From NCBI GenBank assembly GCA_945878065.1, contig CAMDXA010000018.1, positions 1-43,337 of the forward strand: a stretch of DNA of 43,337 nucleotides. Direction: 5' to 3'. Numbering within the stretch: position 1 is the first letter of the stretch; every line of letters starts with the position of its first letter. The position numbers were made by a program, and so were the translations under genes. Of the stretch, positions 25,567 through 34,826 are shown piece by piece. Source of the stretch: Bordetella parapertussis (GTDB lineage: Bacteria; Pseudomonadota; Gammaproteobacteria; Burkholderiales; Burkholderiaceae_C). Under the pieces are notes generated by a model. That model made no database searches. It worked only from the letters and a program-made list of their open reading frames with translations, and had not been told where the DNA came from.

Positions 25567-25567
25567 A

Positions 25568-25606
25568 GTAATTGGGGTCAGGTTCCAAGTAATTGACCCC
25601 AATTAC
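25568..25606. repeat. 39-bp palindrome with 13-bp perfect arms (REP-like)
   Basis: GTAATTGGGGTCA (25568-25580) and TGACCCCAATTAC (25594-25606) are exact reverse complements around a 13-base centre, GGTTCCAAGTAAT. The GGGGTCAGGTTCC core resembles palindromes seen next to REP-associated transposases, but no transposase is in the window and no second copy was noticed. It lies exactly between the two copies of the gene end. Confidence 0.75.
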
Positions 25607-25608
25607 CA

Positions 25609-26958
25609 CTATTTCAAGCCATAGGCCTTGGCAACCAAACTCAGCGGGTGTTGCAACTCAGGCACTGCATGTCCGCTGGCCTCAAAGCCTTGCGCAATAT
25701 GGTGACCACCCAAGGGACAATCCGAACTGATGTAGTCAGGTTTGCTGCCGTCCTTCATGGTGGCCATTGCCTTGACCACGGGTTTGCCAATTTTCATGGC
25801 GTACGCATGTGTGGCCTTTTTCACCCCGTAGGTTCCTGCGTGACCCGAACAACGCTCAATCGTGTTGATGGTGGTGTCGGGGATCATCTTCAGCATCTCT
25901 TCGGTTTTCTTGCCAATGTTTTGCACGCGGCCATGGCATGGAATCTGGTAGCTGATATTGCCCAGTGATTCAGGAAATTCGGTCTTCAACAAGCCATCGC
26001 GTTTGCGCGCCATCAGGTATTCAAACGGGTCCCACATGTGCTCTTTGACCAGTTGGGTTTCTGCGTCATCGGGATACATGAGCGGCAACTCTTGTTTGAA
26101 CATCAATGTGCAAGACGGCACCGCACTCAAAATGGCATAGCCATCGCGTGCGTACTTGGCCAAGATGGGCATGTTGATTTTTTTGTTCGCGTCCACCGAT
26201 TGCAAGTCACCCAATTCCAACTTGGGCATGCCACAGCATTTTTCCTTGGACACCAGTTCGTAAGGAATATCGTTGTGGTCAAGGATCTTGAGCAAATCCA
26301 TGCCGATGCCCGGTTCGTTGTAGTTGACATAGCAGGTGGAGTAAATCACCACTTTGCCTGGCGTTTTTTCGCCATTGACCACTTTTTTGGCTTTTGCCTT
26401 CGGCGCAGATGAGCGGAATTTTTTGGTCGCCAATTCAGGCAGCCAGGCGTCTTTGTCGACACCGAGCGTGGACTCCATCACGGAGCGTGCAAGACCTGTT
26501 TTGTTGATGGCATTGACCGCTTGCACCACGATAGGAATGCCAGCGAACTGGCCGTGTGTGTCGGTGGAAGCAAGAAATTTTTCGCCTGCAGAGACCTCAC
26601 CCTTTTGGAATTTGATGGCTTTGGCACGCAGCATGGTGTGGGGAAAATCTAAATTCCATTCATGCGGTGGCACATAAGGACATTTCGTCAAATAACAAAG
26701 GTCACACAAATAGCATTGATCGACGACTTTCCAAAAGTCTTTCTTGTCGACGCCGTTCAACTCGCCGGTGCTGCCTTCGTCAACCAAATCAAACAAGGTG
26801 GGGAATGAACCGCACAAACTCACGCAACGACGACAACCGTGACAGATGTCAAAGATGCGTTCCATCTCTGTGAAGCAGGCTTCTTCGTTGTAAAAATCGG
26901 GATTCAGCCAATCCAAGGGATGGCGTGTCGGTGCTTCAAGACTGCCTTCGCGAGCCAT
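25609..26958 (-). CDS. Hdr-like (Fe-S)-binding protein with CCG domain
   Basis: This 449-residue protein has two [4Fe-4S] motifs near the N-terminus, C39-x2-C42-x2-C45-x3-C49 and C82-x2-C85-x2-C88-x4-C93-P. A heterodisulfide-reductase-type CCG domain follows (STCYVNYNEPG to KEKCCGMPKLE), and a second, degenerate one (PCHGRVQNIG to RCSGHAGTYG). Such proteins move electrons between iron-sulfur centres and thiols or quinones. AAGGAA precedes the ATG. Its neighbours (rubrerythrin upstream, DUF3501 downstream) form a recurrent trio likely feeding electrons to peroxide reduction (inference). The 3' end shows signs of replacement, see the duplicated tail. Confidence 0.88.
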   Translation of the reverse strand: MAREGSLEAPTRHPLDWLNPDFYNEEACFTEMERIFDICHGCRRCVSLCGSFPTLFDLVDEGSTGELNGVDKKDFWKVVDQCYLCDLCYLTKCPYVPPHEWNLDFPHTMLRAKAIKFQKGEVSAGEKFLASTDTHGQFAGIPIVVQAVNAINKTGLARSVMESTLGVDKDAWLPELATKKFRSSAPKAKAKKVVNGEKTPGKVVIYSTCYVNYNEPGIGMDLLKILDHNDIPYELVSKEKCCGMPKLELGDLQSVDANKKINMPILAKYARDGYAILSAVPSCTLMFKQELPLMYPDDAETQLVKEHMWDPFEYLMARKRDGLLKTEFPESLGNISYQIPCHGRVQNIGKKTEEMLKMIPDTTINTIERCSGHAGTYGVKKATHAYAMKIGKPVVKAMATMKDGSKPDYISSDCPLGGHHIAQGFEASGHAVPELQHPLSLVAKAYGLK

Positions 26959-27033
26959 GGGATGTTCCTTGTGTCAATGTGGGGGGATGGCCGGTTTTAC
27001 CAACAGTAAAACGCTGTGTCCGGCATTCAGGGA

Positions 27034-27060
27034 AAGGCGCTGCCTTGTGGGCAACGCCTT
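27034..27060 (-). terminator. hairpin between rubrerythrin and the Hdr-like gene
   Basis: AAGGCGTTGCC pairs with GGCAGCGCCTT (one G-T pair) around CACAA when read on the minus strand. Only three T residues follow, so it may be an attenuator or an RNA-stability hairpin that separates high rubrerythrin expression from the next gene. Confidence 0.45.
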
Positions 27061-27081
27061 GCGCTTAACGCCTGATCACTA

Positions 27082-27504
27082 TCAATCGACCAATTCGGCC
27101 AAAGCCTTGGCATAACGGTTGGCGTGTGAACGCTCAGCCTTGGCCAGGGTTTCGAACCAATCAGCGATTTCATCGTGACCTTCATCACGAGCAGTTTTGG
27201 CCATGCCAGGGTACATATCGGTGTACTCGTGGGTTTCGCCAGCCACTGCTGCTTTCAAGTTGTCACGGGTGGCGCCAATGGGCAAACCGGTGGCGGGGTC
27301 GCCACATTGCTCGAGCCACTCGAGGTGACCGTGAGCGTGTCCGGTTTCGCCTTCGGCGGTAGAGCGGAACAAAGCGGCCACATCGTTTTGGCCTTCAATA
27401 TCGGCCTTGTTTGCGAAATACAGGTAACGGCGGTTAGCCTGTGACTCGCCTGCGAAGGCGGCCTTCAGGTTTTCTTCCGTCTTAGAGCCTTTGAGAGCTG
27501 ACAT
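27082..27504 (-). CDS. rubrerythrin (erythrin-type, no rubredoxin domain)
   Basis: This 140-residue protein is a diiron four-helix bundle with all ligands of rubrerythrin: E20 (AGESQAN), E53/H56 (EGETGHAH), E90/E93 (AGETHEY) and E124/H127 (AERSHAN). Rubrerythrins reduce H2O2 to water. It ends right after the fourth helix and lacks the C-terminal rubredoxin domain (CxxC pairs) of classic 190-residue forms, so electrons must come from another protein, plausibly the Hdr-like partner. AGGAGA lies six bases before the ATG, implying strong translation. Confidence 0.93.
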   Translation of the reverse strand: MSALKGSKTEENLKAAFAGESQANRRYLYFANKADIEGQNDVAALFRSTAEGETGHAHGHLEWLEQCGDPATGLPIGATRDNLKAAVAGETHEYTDMYPGMAKTARDEGHDEIADWFETLAKAERSHANRYAKALAELVD

Positions 27505-27802
27505 GAGAAATCTCCTATGGTTGATGAAAATGCTCCGGCAATCATGGCCAAAGACAAGGCGAAGCTTAGGTGCACTACCCCTGCACGTCCAATGAGTTGT
27601 TTCAATACAGGCAATTGAGCCTCGCTATCAGCCATGGGGATTGCTTGTGTTTGCTTAATCGCTCATGACGAATACTTTTTCGCGCTTATTTCAAGGTATT
27701 CACTGATTCAGCCCTGCCTTGGCAGGATGCGCAGCGAAATTGTTGCAAATCGGTCCAAACACCACACTCCAGTAAACTGAAGCGCAACACCAACAGATAA
27801 CC
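27505..27802. other. 298-base divergent intergenic region
   Basis: This stretch lies between rubrerythrin (leftward) and the VOC gene (rightward) and must hold both promoters. Apart from the rubrerythrin ribosome site (27511-27516) and a weak 5-bp hairpin CCTGC/GCAGG at 27713-27726, I see no gene, RNA or clear regulatory site. Confidence 0.6.
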
Positions 27803-28345
27803 ATGCCAGACATTTCACCCCTGCCACCGCCCGCCACAGTATTGCAATTGCACCATTACGCTTATCGTGCGCGGGATGCAGAAGAGACTAGGCATTTTTA
27901 CGAAGATATTTTGGGCCTGCCGCTTTACCATTTGATTCAAAGCGACCATGTGCCCAGCACGGGCGAATACTGTCCCTACACCCATTTCTTTTTCAGGTTG
28001 AATGACGGCTCGTTCATCGCTTTTTTTGATCTGGGCGACGACACCGCTGCCTTGCCCTCTGCCAATACACCTGCGTGGGTCAACCACATCGCGTTCCGTG
28101 TGGAAAGTATCCAGGCATTGGAGGACAGCAAAACACGCTTGCAAGCGCATGGCATTGAAGTGTTGGGTATCACCGATCACCGCATTTTCAAAAGTATTTA
28201 TTTTTTCGATCCCAATGGCATTCGTTTGGAATTGAGTGCGCAGGTCGCGACGCCTGAACAAATGCACAGCGAAAGTCTGGATGTGCGGGCGCAATTAGAC
28301 GCATGGACAGTACAAAAACGAGAGCGCAATCAGCAACGTGGCTAA
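27803..28345 (+). CDS. VOC-family metalloprotein (glyoxalase/extradiol dioxygenase fold)
   Basis: This 180-residue protein has the paired beta-alpha-beta modules of the vicinal oxygen chelate fold: LHHYAYRARDAEETRHFYED at the start, NHIAFRV in the middle and YFFDPNGIRLEL near the end. Likely metal ligands are H17 or H18, the histidine of VNHIAF and the final glutamate (RLEL). The reaction (glyoxalase, dioxygenase or lyase) is unknown. The stop overlaps the GTG of the FAD monooxygenase by eight bases, so the two probably act on the same compound. Confidence 0.83.
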   Translation: MPDISPLPPPATVLQLHHYAYRARDAEETRHFYEDILGLPLYHLIQSDHVPSTGEYCPYTHFFFRLNDGSFIAFFDLGDDTAALPSANTPAWVNHIAFRVESIQALEDSKTRLQAHGIEVLGITDHRIFKSIYFFDPNGIRLELSAQVATPEQMHSESLDVRAQLDAWTVQKRERNQQRG

Positions 28346-30023
28346 ATCCAACGCACCATCCACTTATCCGGCTTACGAACTGCCCACTTACGGGTTTGTC
28401 AAACCTGCGGAGCTATGCGGTCGGCAGAACGAGGTGTATCCCGTTGTGATCGTTGGTGCGGGCTTGAGCGGCCTGACGCTGGCTTGCCGCTTGGCACAAC
28501 TCGGGGTGGCCGCAGTGGTGCTGGACGAAGACAACACGGTGGGTGTCAAAGGGGCATCCTCGCGCGGCATTTGCTACACCCAGCAATCTTTGGAAATATT
28601 TGCGCGCTTAGGTATTTACGAACGCATCGCGGCCAAAGGTGTGGCCTGGCAAGTCGGGCGAACCTTTGCGGGTGACGACGAAGTGTTTTCTTTTGATCTG
28701 CGAGAGCGCCAACAGTTTTCGCAGAGTGTGCAACCACCCTTCATCAATATTCAACAGTTTTATGTCGAGATGTTTTTGGTGGATCGCATTCTTGAACTGA
28801 ACAAGTCAAAAGCGCTGACGCAGCTGCGTTGGTGCAACAAAGTCACCGGGTTTTCCCAAGATGAAGAAGCTGTCACCTTACAAGTGCAAACCCCAGCGGG
28901 CAATTACAGTTTGAAAGCGCGTCATGTCATTGATGCGAGCGGTTCGCACACCCCATTTCACGCATGGGTTGGCGCCACCATGGACAGCAAGCGAGGTGAC
29001 GACCGTTGGTGCATTGCAGATGTGCGTTTCAAGCACACCCCTCCCGCAGAACGCCATACTTGGATTGAAGCGCCGTTCAACGATAACCGGGCGGTGTGGC
29101 AACACCTGATGGCCGACGATGTCTGGCGCATCGATTACCAGATGGCGCCCGACGCTGATCCGGCTTATGTCAGCCGCGAAGACGTGGTGCGTGATCGCTT
29201 GGCCAAACAGTTTGGCGCCGACGTGGAATGCGACATTGTGTGGGTCGGTCCGTATGCCTACAAATCTCAATGCTTGCATAGGCTTCGCCATGGCAGAGTG
29301 TTTTTCATCGGTGACACTGCCAAAGTGGTCAGTCCTTTTGGTGCACGTGGTGGCAACACAGGGATTGCAGATGCGGATAACTTGGCATGGAAGCTCGCAG
29401 CAGTGGTGCGTGGCCATGCGTCCAGCGAGTTGCTGGGCAGTTACAATCAAGAGCGGCTCCAAGCCGCACAACGCAATGTACAAGTGACCAATCGGACGGC
29501 GCGTTTTTTGCGTGCACCGGAAGGTATCGAAAGGGTATTTCGCAGTGCCACCATCGGCTTGGCCAAGCACCATGAGTTTGCGCGGCCACTGATCAATACG
29601 GGCCGCATGGCAGAGGCCAACCGTTACACCATGTCCCATGTATGTCAGGACAATGGCGGCATCATGGTGCAAAACTCCGCTGTGCAATTTGCCGATCGAT
29701 CGTTTGGCACACTCGCTGATTTGATCAATTGGGCCAACGGGCACATGCTGCTGTTGGTGTTTGGAGAACTCTCACACAAAGAGATCGCACGATTGCAATC
29801 TTTAGGCAAACTGGCGTTTGTTCGTGTGGTGCAAGTGGTGTATAAAAAGCCTGCGCAAGTGCTGGAGTGCGTGATGGATCCGCACAAGTCATTGAGACAT
29901 GCCTGCCATGCAGAAAAGTCCCAATGGGTGCTGGTGCGACCCGATGCTTATTTAGCCGGCAAAGGAAAAACCCTTAACGCCCAACTGGTCAACGCATTGG
30001 CCATGTCATTGGCTTTGCATTGA
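28338..30023 (+). CDS. FAD-dependent aromatic hydroxylase-like monooxygenase
   Basis: This 561-residue protein is of the PHBH/MhpA class. The FAD motif is VVIVGAGLSGLTLACRLA (about residues 36-53). The second FAD motif is GRVFFIGDTAKVVSPFGARG with GIADADNLAWKLA, where the usual GDAAH histidine is replaced by lysine. The C-terminal ~150 residues resemble the thioredoxin-like tail of phenol hydroxylase-type enzymes. Such enzymes hydroxylate aromatic rings with NAD(P)H and O2. The start is GTG 28338, overlapping the VOC gene; together they suggest a small aromatic-degradation unit (hydroxylase plus ring-acting VOC), which is inference. Confidence 0.85.
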   Translation: MAKSNAPSTYPAYELPTYGFVKPAELCGRQNEVYPVVIVGAGLSGLTLACRLAQLGVAAVVLDEDNTVGVKGASSRGICYTQQSLEIFARLGIYERIAAKGVAWQVGRTFAGDDEVFSFDLRERQQFSQSVQPPFINIQQFYVEMFLVDRILELNKSKALTQLRWCNKVTGFSQDEEAVTLQVQTPAGNYSLKARHVIDASGSHTPFHAWVGATMDSKRGDDRWCIADVRFKHTPPAERHTWIEAPFNDNRAVWQHLMADDVWRIDYQMAPDADPAYVSREDVVRDRLAKQFGADVECDIVWVGPYAYKSQCLHRLRHGRVFFIGDTAKVVSPFGARGGNTGIADADNLAWKLAAVVRGHASSELLGSYNQERLQAAQRNVQVTNRTARFLRAPEGIERVFRSATIGLAKHHEFARPLINTGRMAEANRYTMSHVCQDNGGIMVQNSAVQFADRSFGTLADLINWANGHMLLLVFGELSHKEIARLQSLGKLAFVRVVQVVYKKPAQVLECVMDPHKSLRHACHAEKSQWVLVRPDAYLAGKGKTLNAQLVNALAMSLALH

Positions 30024-30046
30024 CTTTTTCTTTGAAGGAACCACTG

Positions 30047-30703
30047 ATGGCTACCCATTTAAAAATTGACTTTGTCTCTGATGTGGCGTGTCCTTGGTGC
30101 GCTGTTGGCCTAGGCGCACTCGAACTAGCGCTTGAAGAACTTCACAACGAAGTCACCGCAGACATTCACTTTCAGCCGTTTGAACTCAATCCCCACATGC
30201 CGCCCGGCGGTGAAGACTTGGTTGAACACTTAGGTAAAAAATACGGCTCCACGGCAGAACAGCAATCGCAGATGTACCAGAACATCAAAGCGCGCGGTGC
30301 CGAAGTCGGGTTTGCGTTTCATCCCACGGGGCGCGGGCGCATCTTCAACACATTTGACGCCCATCGTTTGCTGCACTGGACCGAAGTAACCAGTGGCAGC
30401 GATGCACAACACCGTTTGAAAAAAGCCTTGCTAGATGCCTACCAAGGGCGCGGCGAAGTCATTGACTCACATGAAGTGCTTCTCAACATCGTCAAAGATG
30501 AAGGTTTGGATGTGGCCGCTGCCCGTGCGATTTTGGCAAGTGACACGTACGCAGAGGAGGTACGTGCCAAGGAGCATTTTTATACCAGCGCAGGCATACA
30601 TTCCGTGCCTGCGGTCATCATCAATGACAAGCATTTGATTTCTGGCGGTCAGCCTGCGGCGGTGTTTGCCAACGCATTGCGACAAATCGCCGCTGGCGCA
30701 TAA
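30047..30703 (+). CDS. DsbA-family (FrnE-like) oxidoreductase
   Basis: This 218-residue protein has a thioredoxin-fold active site C15-P-W-C18 (VACPWCAVG) right at the N-terminus, and no signal peptide, which marks the cytoplasmic FrnE/2-hydroxychromene-2-carboxylate isomerase-like branch. GIHSVPAVIIND carries the cis-proline loop. AAGGAA at 30035 supports ATG 30047. It follows the FAD monooxygenase by 23 bases and may be co-transcribed. The role, protein disulfide handling or an aromatic-pathway isomerase, is not settled by sequence. Confidence 0.88.
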   Translation: MATHLKIDFVSDVACPWCAVGLGALELALEELHNEVTADIHFQPFELNPHMPPGGEDLVEHLGKKYGSTAEQQSQMYQNIKARGAEVGFAFHPTGRGRIFNTFDAHRLLHWTEVTSGSDAQHRLKKALLDAYQGRGEVIDSHEVLLNIVKDEGLDVAAARAILASDTYAEEVRAKEHFYTSAGIHSVPAVIINDKHLISGGQPAAVFANALRQIAAGA

Positions 30704-30761
30704 GCACGGATGGCTTGACGAGGACCATCGCCTAGGAGCGATATGTCTCACCTCCCCTCGC

Positions 30762-30767
30762 TAAAAT
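30762..30767 (+). promoter_or_regulatory. candidate -10 box (TAAAAT) of valS
   Basis: CTAAAATG here places a start site near 30774 and a leader of about 57 bases before the valS ATG at 30831. No good -35 box is seen. Confidence 0.4.
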
Positions 30768-30830
30768 GCTTTTTTGTTTTTTGACATTCCCCAAACCGGC
30801 GCTTTACCGGTTTGTTACTTTGAATCCCCT

Positions 30831-33800
30831 ATGACCAGCCCCAGCGCACAACCCGGCTTAGACAGCCTGTCCAAATCTTTTGAACCCGCTGCCCTCGAAG
30901 CACATTGGGGCCCTGAATGGGAAAAACGCGGTTATGGTGTGGCGGGTTATCGCGGCACAGGAGCGCCTGCGGGGGATCAGCCGTCGTTTGCGATTCAATT
31001 GCCGCCGCCAAATGTGACCGGCACGCTGCACATGGGGCATGCGTTCAACCAGACCATCATGGACAGCTTGACCCGTTACCACCGCATGCGCGGCTTCAAC
31101 ACCTTGTGGGTACCGGGCACAGACCACGCGGGCATTGCCACGCAAATCGTGGTCGAGCGTCAACTGCAAGGCCAAGGCATCAGCCGCCACGACATGGGCC
31201 CCACGCCCGCCGAAGCGCGTAAAAATTTCATTGCCAAAGTGTGGGAATGGAAAGAGCAATCGGGCAACACCATCACCCAGCAAATGCGCCGCATGGGCGA
31301 TAGCGTGGACTGGAGCCGCGAATACTTCACCATGGACGACAAACTGTCACCCGTGGTGACAGATACGTTTGTGCGTTTGTACGAGCAGGGTTTGATTTAC
31401 AGAGGCAAGCGCTTGGTCAGTTGGGACCCGGTGCTCATGAGCGCCGTGTCTGATTTGGAAGTTGAAAGCGAAGAAGAAGACGGCCACCTCTGGCATATTT
31501 GTTATCCGTTTGTGAATGGTCCTCAGTTGGTGGACGGACAGACTGTCAAAGGCTTGGTCGTCGCCACCACCCGCCCTGAAACCATGCTGGGTGATGTGGC
31601 CGTCATGGTCAACCCGGAAGATGCACGCTATGCCCATTTGATCGGTCAACAAGTGCATTTGCCATTGTGTGACCGCACTGTCCCCGTGATTGCTGATGAT
31701 TATGTAGACAAGGCCTTTGGTACCGGCGTTGTCAAGGTCACACCGGCACATGATGCGAATGACTATGCCGTGGGACAACGCCATCAGTTACCCATGATGG
31801 GCATATTGAATCTGGACGTAACTGTCAACGATTTGGCACCTGCCAAGTACCGCGGCCTGGACCGCTTTGTCGCACGCAAACAAATCGTCGCCGACCTCGA
31901 AGCACTGGGTCTGCTGGTTGAAATCAAAAAACACAAACTCATGGTGCCGCGTTGCGCGCGTACCGGCCAAATCATCGAACCCATGTTGACCGACCAATGG
32001 TTTGTTGCCATGAACAAGGTCAGTGACCAAGACCCGACAGGCAAAAGCATTGCGCAAAAAGCCATTGACGCGGTGCATTCAGGCGAAGTGAAGTTCGTGC
32101 CTGAGAACTGGATCAACACCTACAACCAGTGGATGAATAACATCACCGATTGGTGTATTTCTCGTCAACTGTGGTGGGGCCATCAAATTCCGGCTTGGTA
32201 CGACGAAGACGGCAAGGTGTATGTGGCGCGCAATGAAGCTGAGGCACAAGCCCAAGCGCCCGGCAAAACACTCAAGCGCGATGAAGACGTGCTCGACACT
32301 TGGTATTCATCTGCGCTGGTGCCGTTCAGCACATTGGGTTTCACCACTGATGCAGCAGGCGGTCGCGACGGACTCGGCCTGGCTCCCGTGCGCTTCGCGC
32401 CCGAAGTCGCTGCGGCCAAGTCCATCACACCCACCGCTGCCACCTCATTGAGCGACCATGATCTGTACCTGCCAAGCAGCGTGCTGGTCACCGGCTACGA
32501 CATCATCTTCTTCTGGGTAGCCCGCATGATCATGATGACCACGCACTTCACCGGTCGCGTGCCGTTCAAACATGTGTACATCCATGGCCTTGTTCGCGAT
32601 GCCCAAGGCAAGAAGATGAGCAAGTCCGAGGGCAATGTGCTCGACCCGGTGGACTTGATCGACGGCATTGAACTGGCACCACTGCTGGACAAACGCAGCC
32701 AAGGTCTGCGCAAACCCGACACCGCGCCGCAAGTTCGCAAGAACACGCAAAAAGAATTTCCAGATGGCATTCCCGCTTATGGCGCTGATGCATTGCGCTT
32801 CACCTTCGCAGCCTTGGCTTCTCTGGGTCGCAGCATCAACTTCGACAGCAAGCGCTGCGAAGGCTATCGGAACTTTTGCAACAAACTGTGGAACGCATCA
32901 CGCTTTGTGTTGATGAATTGCGAAGGCCAGGACTGTGGCTTGAAAGAACACACCAAAGCCGAATGCTCACCACCGCGCACAGGTGAAAACGGTGAGCAGA
33001 TTCCCGCCGGACCTTTTTACCAATACATGAAATTCAGCCAGGCCGACCGCTGGATCAGCTCGCTGCTGCAACAAACTGAAGACCAAGTCGCCAAAGGTTT
33101 TGCAGACTACCGGCTCGACAACGTGGCCACCTCTATTTATGAATTTGTCTGGAACGAATACTGCGACTGGTATTTGGAAATCGCCAAGGTGCAAATTCAA
33201 AACGGTGATGAATCACAACAACGCGCTACACGCCGCACTTTGATTCGCACGCTCGAAGCCATACTGCGCATGGCGCACCCGGTCATTCCTTTCATCACCG
33301 AAGCGCTGTGGCAAAAAGTCGCACCGGTCGCAGGCATTGGCGGCGACTCAGTCAGCATTGCGCCTTACCCTGTGGCGCAATTGAACAAAATAGATGAGCA
33401 AGCGATTGCCAGCATCAACCAACTTAAAGCCTTGATCGAGGCTTGTCGCACCTTGCGCAGCGAAATGGGCGTGTCACCCAGCACCAAAATGCCTTTGTTC
33501 GCATTGGGAGACGCCGATTTTGTCAGCGCCAACGCGCATGTCATCAAAGCCATGGCCAAGCTAAGTGAAGTCAAGGTGTTCGATGACGAAGCGGTATGGC
33601 AAACCGCCGCTCAGTCTGCGCCTGTGGCCGTGGTCGGCAACATCCGTTTGTGTTTGTTCATTGAAGTGGATGTGGCTGCGGAAAAAGTGCGTCTGGCCAA
33701 AGAAATCACGCGCTTGGAGACAGAAATTGTCAAAGCCAACGGCAAACTCGGCAATGAAGCGTTTGTGGCAAAAGCCCCGCCTGCAGTCATCACACAGGAA

Positions 33801-33869
33801 CGTCAGCGCTTGGCGGACTTTGAAGACACGTTGTTCAAAGTCAAAGATCAGTTGAAAAGGCTTGACTAG
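30831..33869 (+). CDS. valS: valine--tRNA ligase
   Basis: From ATG 30831 this is a 1012-residue class I synthetase that charges tRNA-Val. The HIGH box is [10 protein letters not shown] (about residue 62), the KMSKS loop is [14 protein letters not shown] (about 597), editing-domain [10 protein letters not shown] is present and the C-terminal coiled coil ([19 protein letters not shown]) that contacts tRNA is intact. It is slightly longer than E. coli ValS (951) through inserts such as the one after [10 protein letters not shown] (about 505-545) and another near [10 protein letters not shown]. The in-frame extension to 30774 is rejected because it starts inside the promoter region. Confidence 0.97.
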   Translation: MTSPSAQPGLDSLSKSFEPAALEAHWGPEWEKRGYGVAGYRGTGAPAGDQPSFAIQLPPPNVTGTLHMGHAFNQTIMDSLTRYHRMRGFNTLWVPGTDHAGIATQIVVERQLQGQGISRHDMGPTPAEARKNFIAKVWEWKEQSGNTITQQMRRMGDSVDWSREYFTMDDKLSPVVTDTFVRLYEQGLIYRGKRLVSWDPVLMSAVSDLEVESEEEDGHLWHICYPFVNGPQLVDGQTVKGLVVATTRPETMLGDVAVMVNPEDARYAHLIGQQVHLPLCDRTVPVIADDYVDKAFGTGVVKVTPAHDANDYAVGQRHQLPMMGILNLDVTVNDLAPAKYRGLDRFVARKQIVADLEALGLLVEIKKHKLMVPRCARTGQIIEPMLTDQWFVAMNKVSDQDPTGKSIAQKAIDAVHSGEVKFVPENWINTYNQWMNNITDWCISRQLWWGHQIPAWYDEDGKVYVARNEAEAQAQAPGKTLKRDEDVLDTWYSSALVPFSTLGFTTDAAGGRDGLGLAPVRFAPEVAAAKSITPTAATSLSDHDLYLPSSVLVTGYDIIFFWVARMIMMTTHFTGRVPFKHVYIHGLVRDAQGKKMSKSEGNVLDPVDLIDGIELAPLLDKRSQGLRKPDTAPQVRKNTQKEFPDGIPAYGADALRFTFAALASLGRSINFDSKRCEGYRNFCNKLWNASRFVLMNCEGQDCGLKEHTKAECSPPRTGENGEQIPAGPFYQYMKFSQADRWISSLLQQTEDQVAKGFADYRLDNVATSIYEFVWNEYCDWYLEIAKVQIQNGDESQQRATRRTLIRTLEAILRMAHPVIPFITEALWQKVAPVAGIGGDSVSIAPYPVAQLNKIDEQAIASINQLKALIEACRTLRSEMGVSPSTKMPLFALGDADFVSANAHVIKAMAKLSEVKVFDDEAVWQTAAQSAPVAVVGNIRLCLFIEVDVAAEKVRLAKEITRLETEIVKANGKLGNEAFVAKAPPAVITQERQRLADFEDTLFKVKDQLKRLD

Positions 33870-33959
33870 AACTTTTCAAGCTTCTGCTTAGAGCTGGCCA
33901 CGGCGGGCTCGTTCGCCTCTCACCGCCGCAAGCGGCAACGTTCGAGTCGGCCCGACCCG

Positions 33960-33983
33960 CCTTGTCCATCTTTTGGGACAAGG
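33960..33983. terminator. hairpin in the valS-tusA convergent gap
   Basis: CCTTGTCC pairs with GGACAAGG around an 8-base loop. There is no T-run. It lies between two convergent genes and could act for either strand. The rest of the 128-base gap shows nothing recognisable. Confidence 0.4.
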
Positions 33984-33997
33984 AAGATTGAGATCGT

Positions 33998-34225
33998 TTA
34001 GCGTCTTTTCAGGACGTGAATAAAGTCGTCGCCGACCGTCTCTTGCGACACCAACTCGTTGCCGGTTTGTTTGGCAAACGCCGCGAAGTCGCGCAATGAG
34101 CCTTTGTCGGTAGACACCACTTTCAGCAATTGACCGGTTTGCATGGGCGTTAAAGCCTTTTTAGCCTTCAAAATGGGCAAAGGGCAATTCAGGCCGCGGG
34201 TATCAAGTTCCAGATCAATCTGCAT
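33998..34225 (-). CDS. tusA: TusA/SirA-family sulfur carrier protein
   Basis: This 75-residue protein has the TusA core RGLNCPLPILKAKKAL with the sulfur-carrying Cys14 in the CPxP motif. TusA relays persulfide sulfur, for example to tRNA thiolation or molybdenum cofactor enzymes. The length is close to E. coli TusA (81). The TusA call over other YedF/SirA members is based only on size and motif. It lies near cysM, a sulfur-assimilation gene, on the same strand. Confidence 0.88.
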   Translation of the reverse strand: MQIDLELDTRGLNCPLPILKAKKALTPMQTGQLLKVVSTDKGSLRDFAAFAKQTGNELVSQETVGDDFIHVLKRR

Positions 34226-34283
34226 GGTGTGTCGACGTTAAAGCAATCAAGGGCTCAGCCATATTGACATGACTGAGACGGGC

Positions 34284-34826
34284 TTATTCTAAGTTTTGCG
34301 CAGCGCGCTCGTCCCAACTCATGAAACGCGGCTCTATGCCTTGGGTACACAGCCAGTCCCCCATGGCGTAACCGGTGCCGGCAGGCCAGCAAATGATGTC
34401 TTCGTAGTTGTACAGCTTGTATTCAGCCAGTTCGGGCGACAAACGCACCTCGCCATCAGCCACCGCATGGTAGGCAATGATGACTTGGTTCATGCGCTGA
34501 AAGTCATAAACCCCCACCAAGCTCAAGGCCGTGGTGTGCAAATTGGTTTCTTCCTTGATCTCTCGGGCAATACCCTCTTGCGGAGACTCACCCGCTTCCA
34601 TGAAACCGGTGATCAATGCAAAGCGCCGCCCCGTCCAAGCCGCATTGCGCGCCAGCAAAATTTTGCCTTGGTACTGAACAATGGCCGCCAACACGGGGGT
34701 GGGATTGTTCCAGTGCGTCCATTGGCAAGCAGGGCAGCGCAGGCGTTGTTTGGGCCCACCATCCTCATCTTGGGTGATGGCCTGAAGGGGCGTGGCACAT
34801 TGCGGACAAAATTGAAATGGACTCAT
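34284..34826 (-). CDS. NUDIX hydrolase with N-terminal zinc ribbon
   Basis: This 180-residue protein has a zinc ribbon (C7, C10, C31, C34) followed by a complete Nudix box G74-x5-E80-x7-R88-E89-x2-E92-E93 (GFMEAGE to REIKEET). It looks like a shortened NudC (NADH pyrophosphatase/RNA decapping) with its zinc ribbon and catalytic half, but without the long NudC N-terminal domain. Substrate is probably a dinucleotide or NDP-linked metabolite. It is coupled to cysM by an ATGA overlap. Confidence 0.87.
   Translation of the reverse strand: MSPFQFCPQCATPLQAITQDEDGGPKQRLRCPACQWTHWNNPTPVLAAIVQYQGKILLARNAAWTGRRFALITGFMEAGESPQEGIAREIKEETNLHTTALSLVGVYDFQRMNQVIIAYHAVADGEVRLSPELAEYKLYNYEDIICWPAGTGYAMGDWLCTQGIEPRFMSWDERAAQNLE

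Noticed and set aside
25507..25609. GTG-started extension of DUF3501
   Set aside because: The extra 34 codons cross a palindrome and an out-of-frame relic of the neighbouring gene, so they are not an ancestral part of DUF3501.
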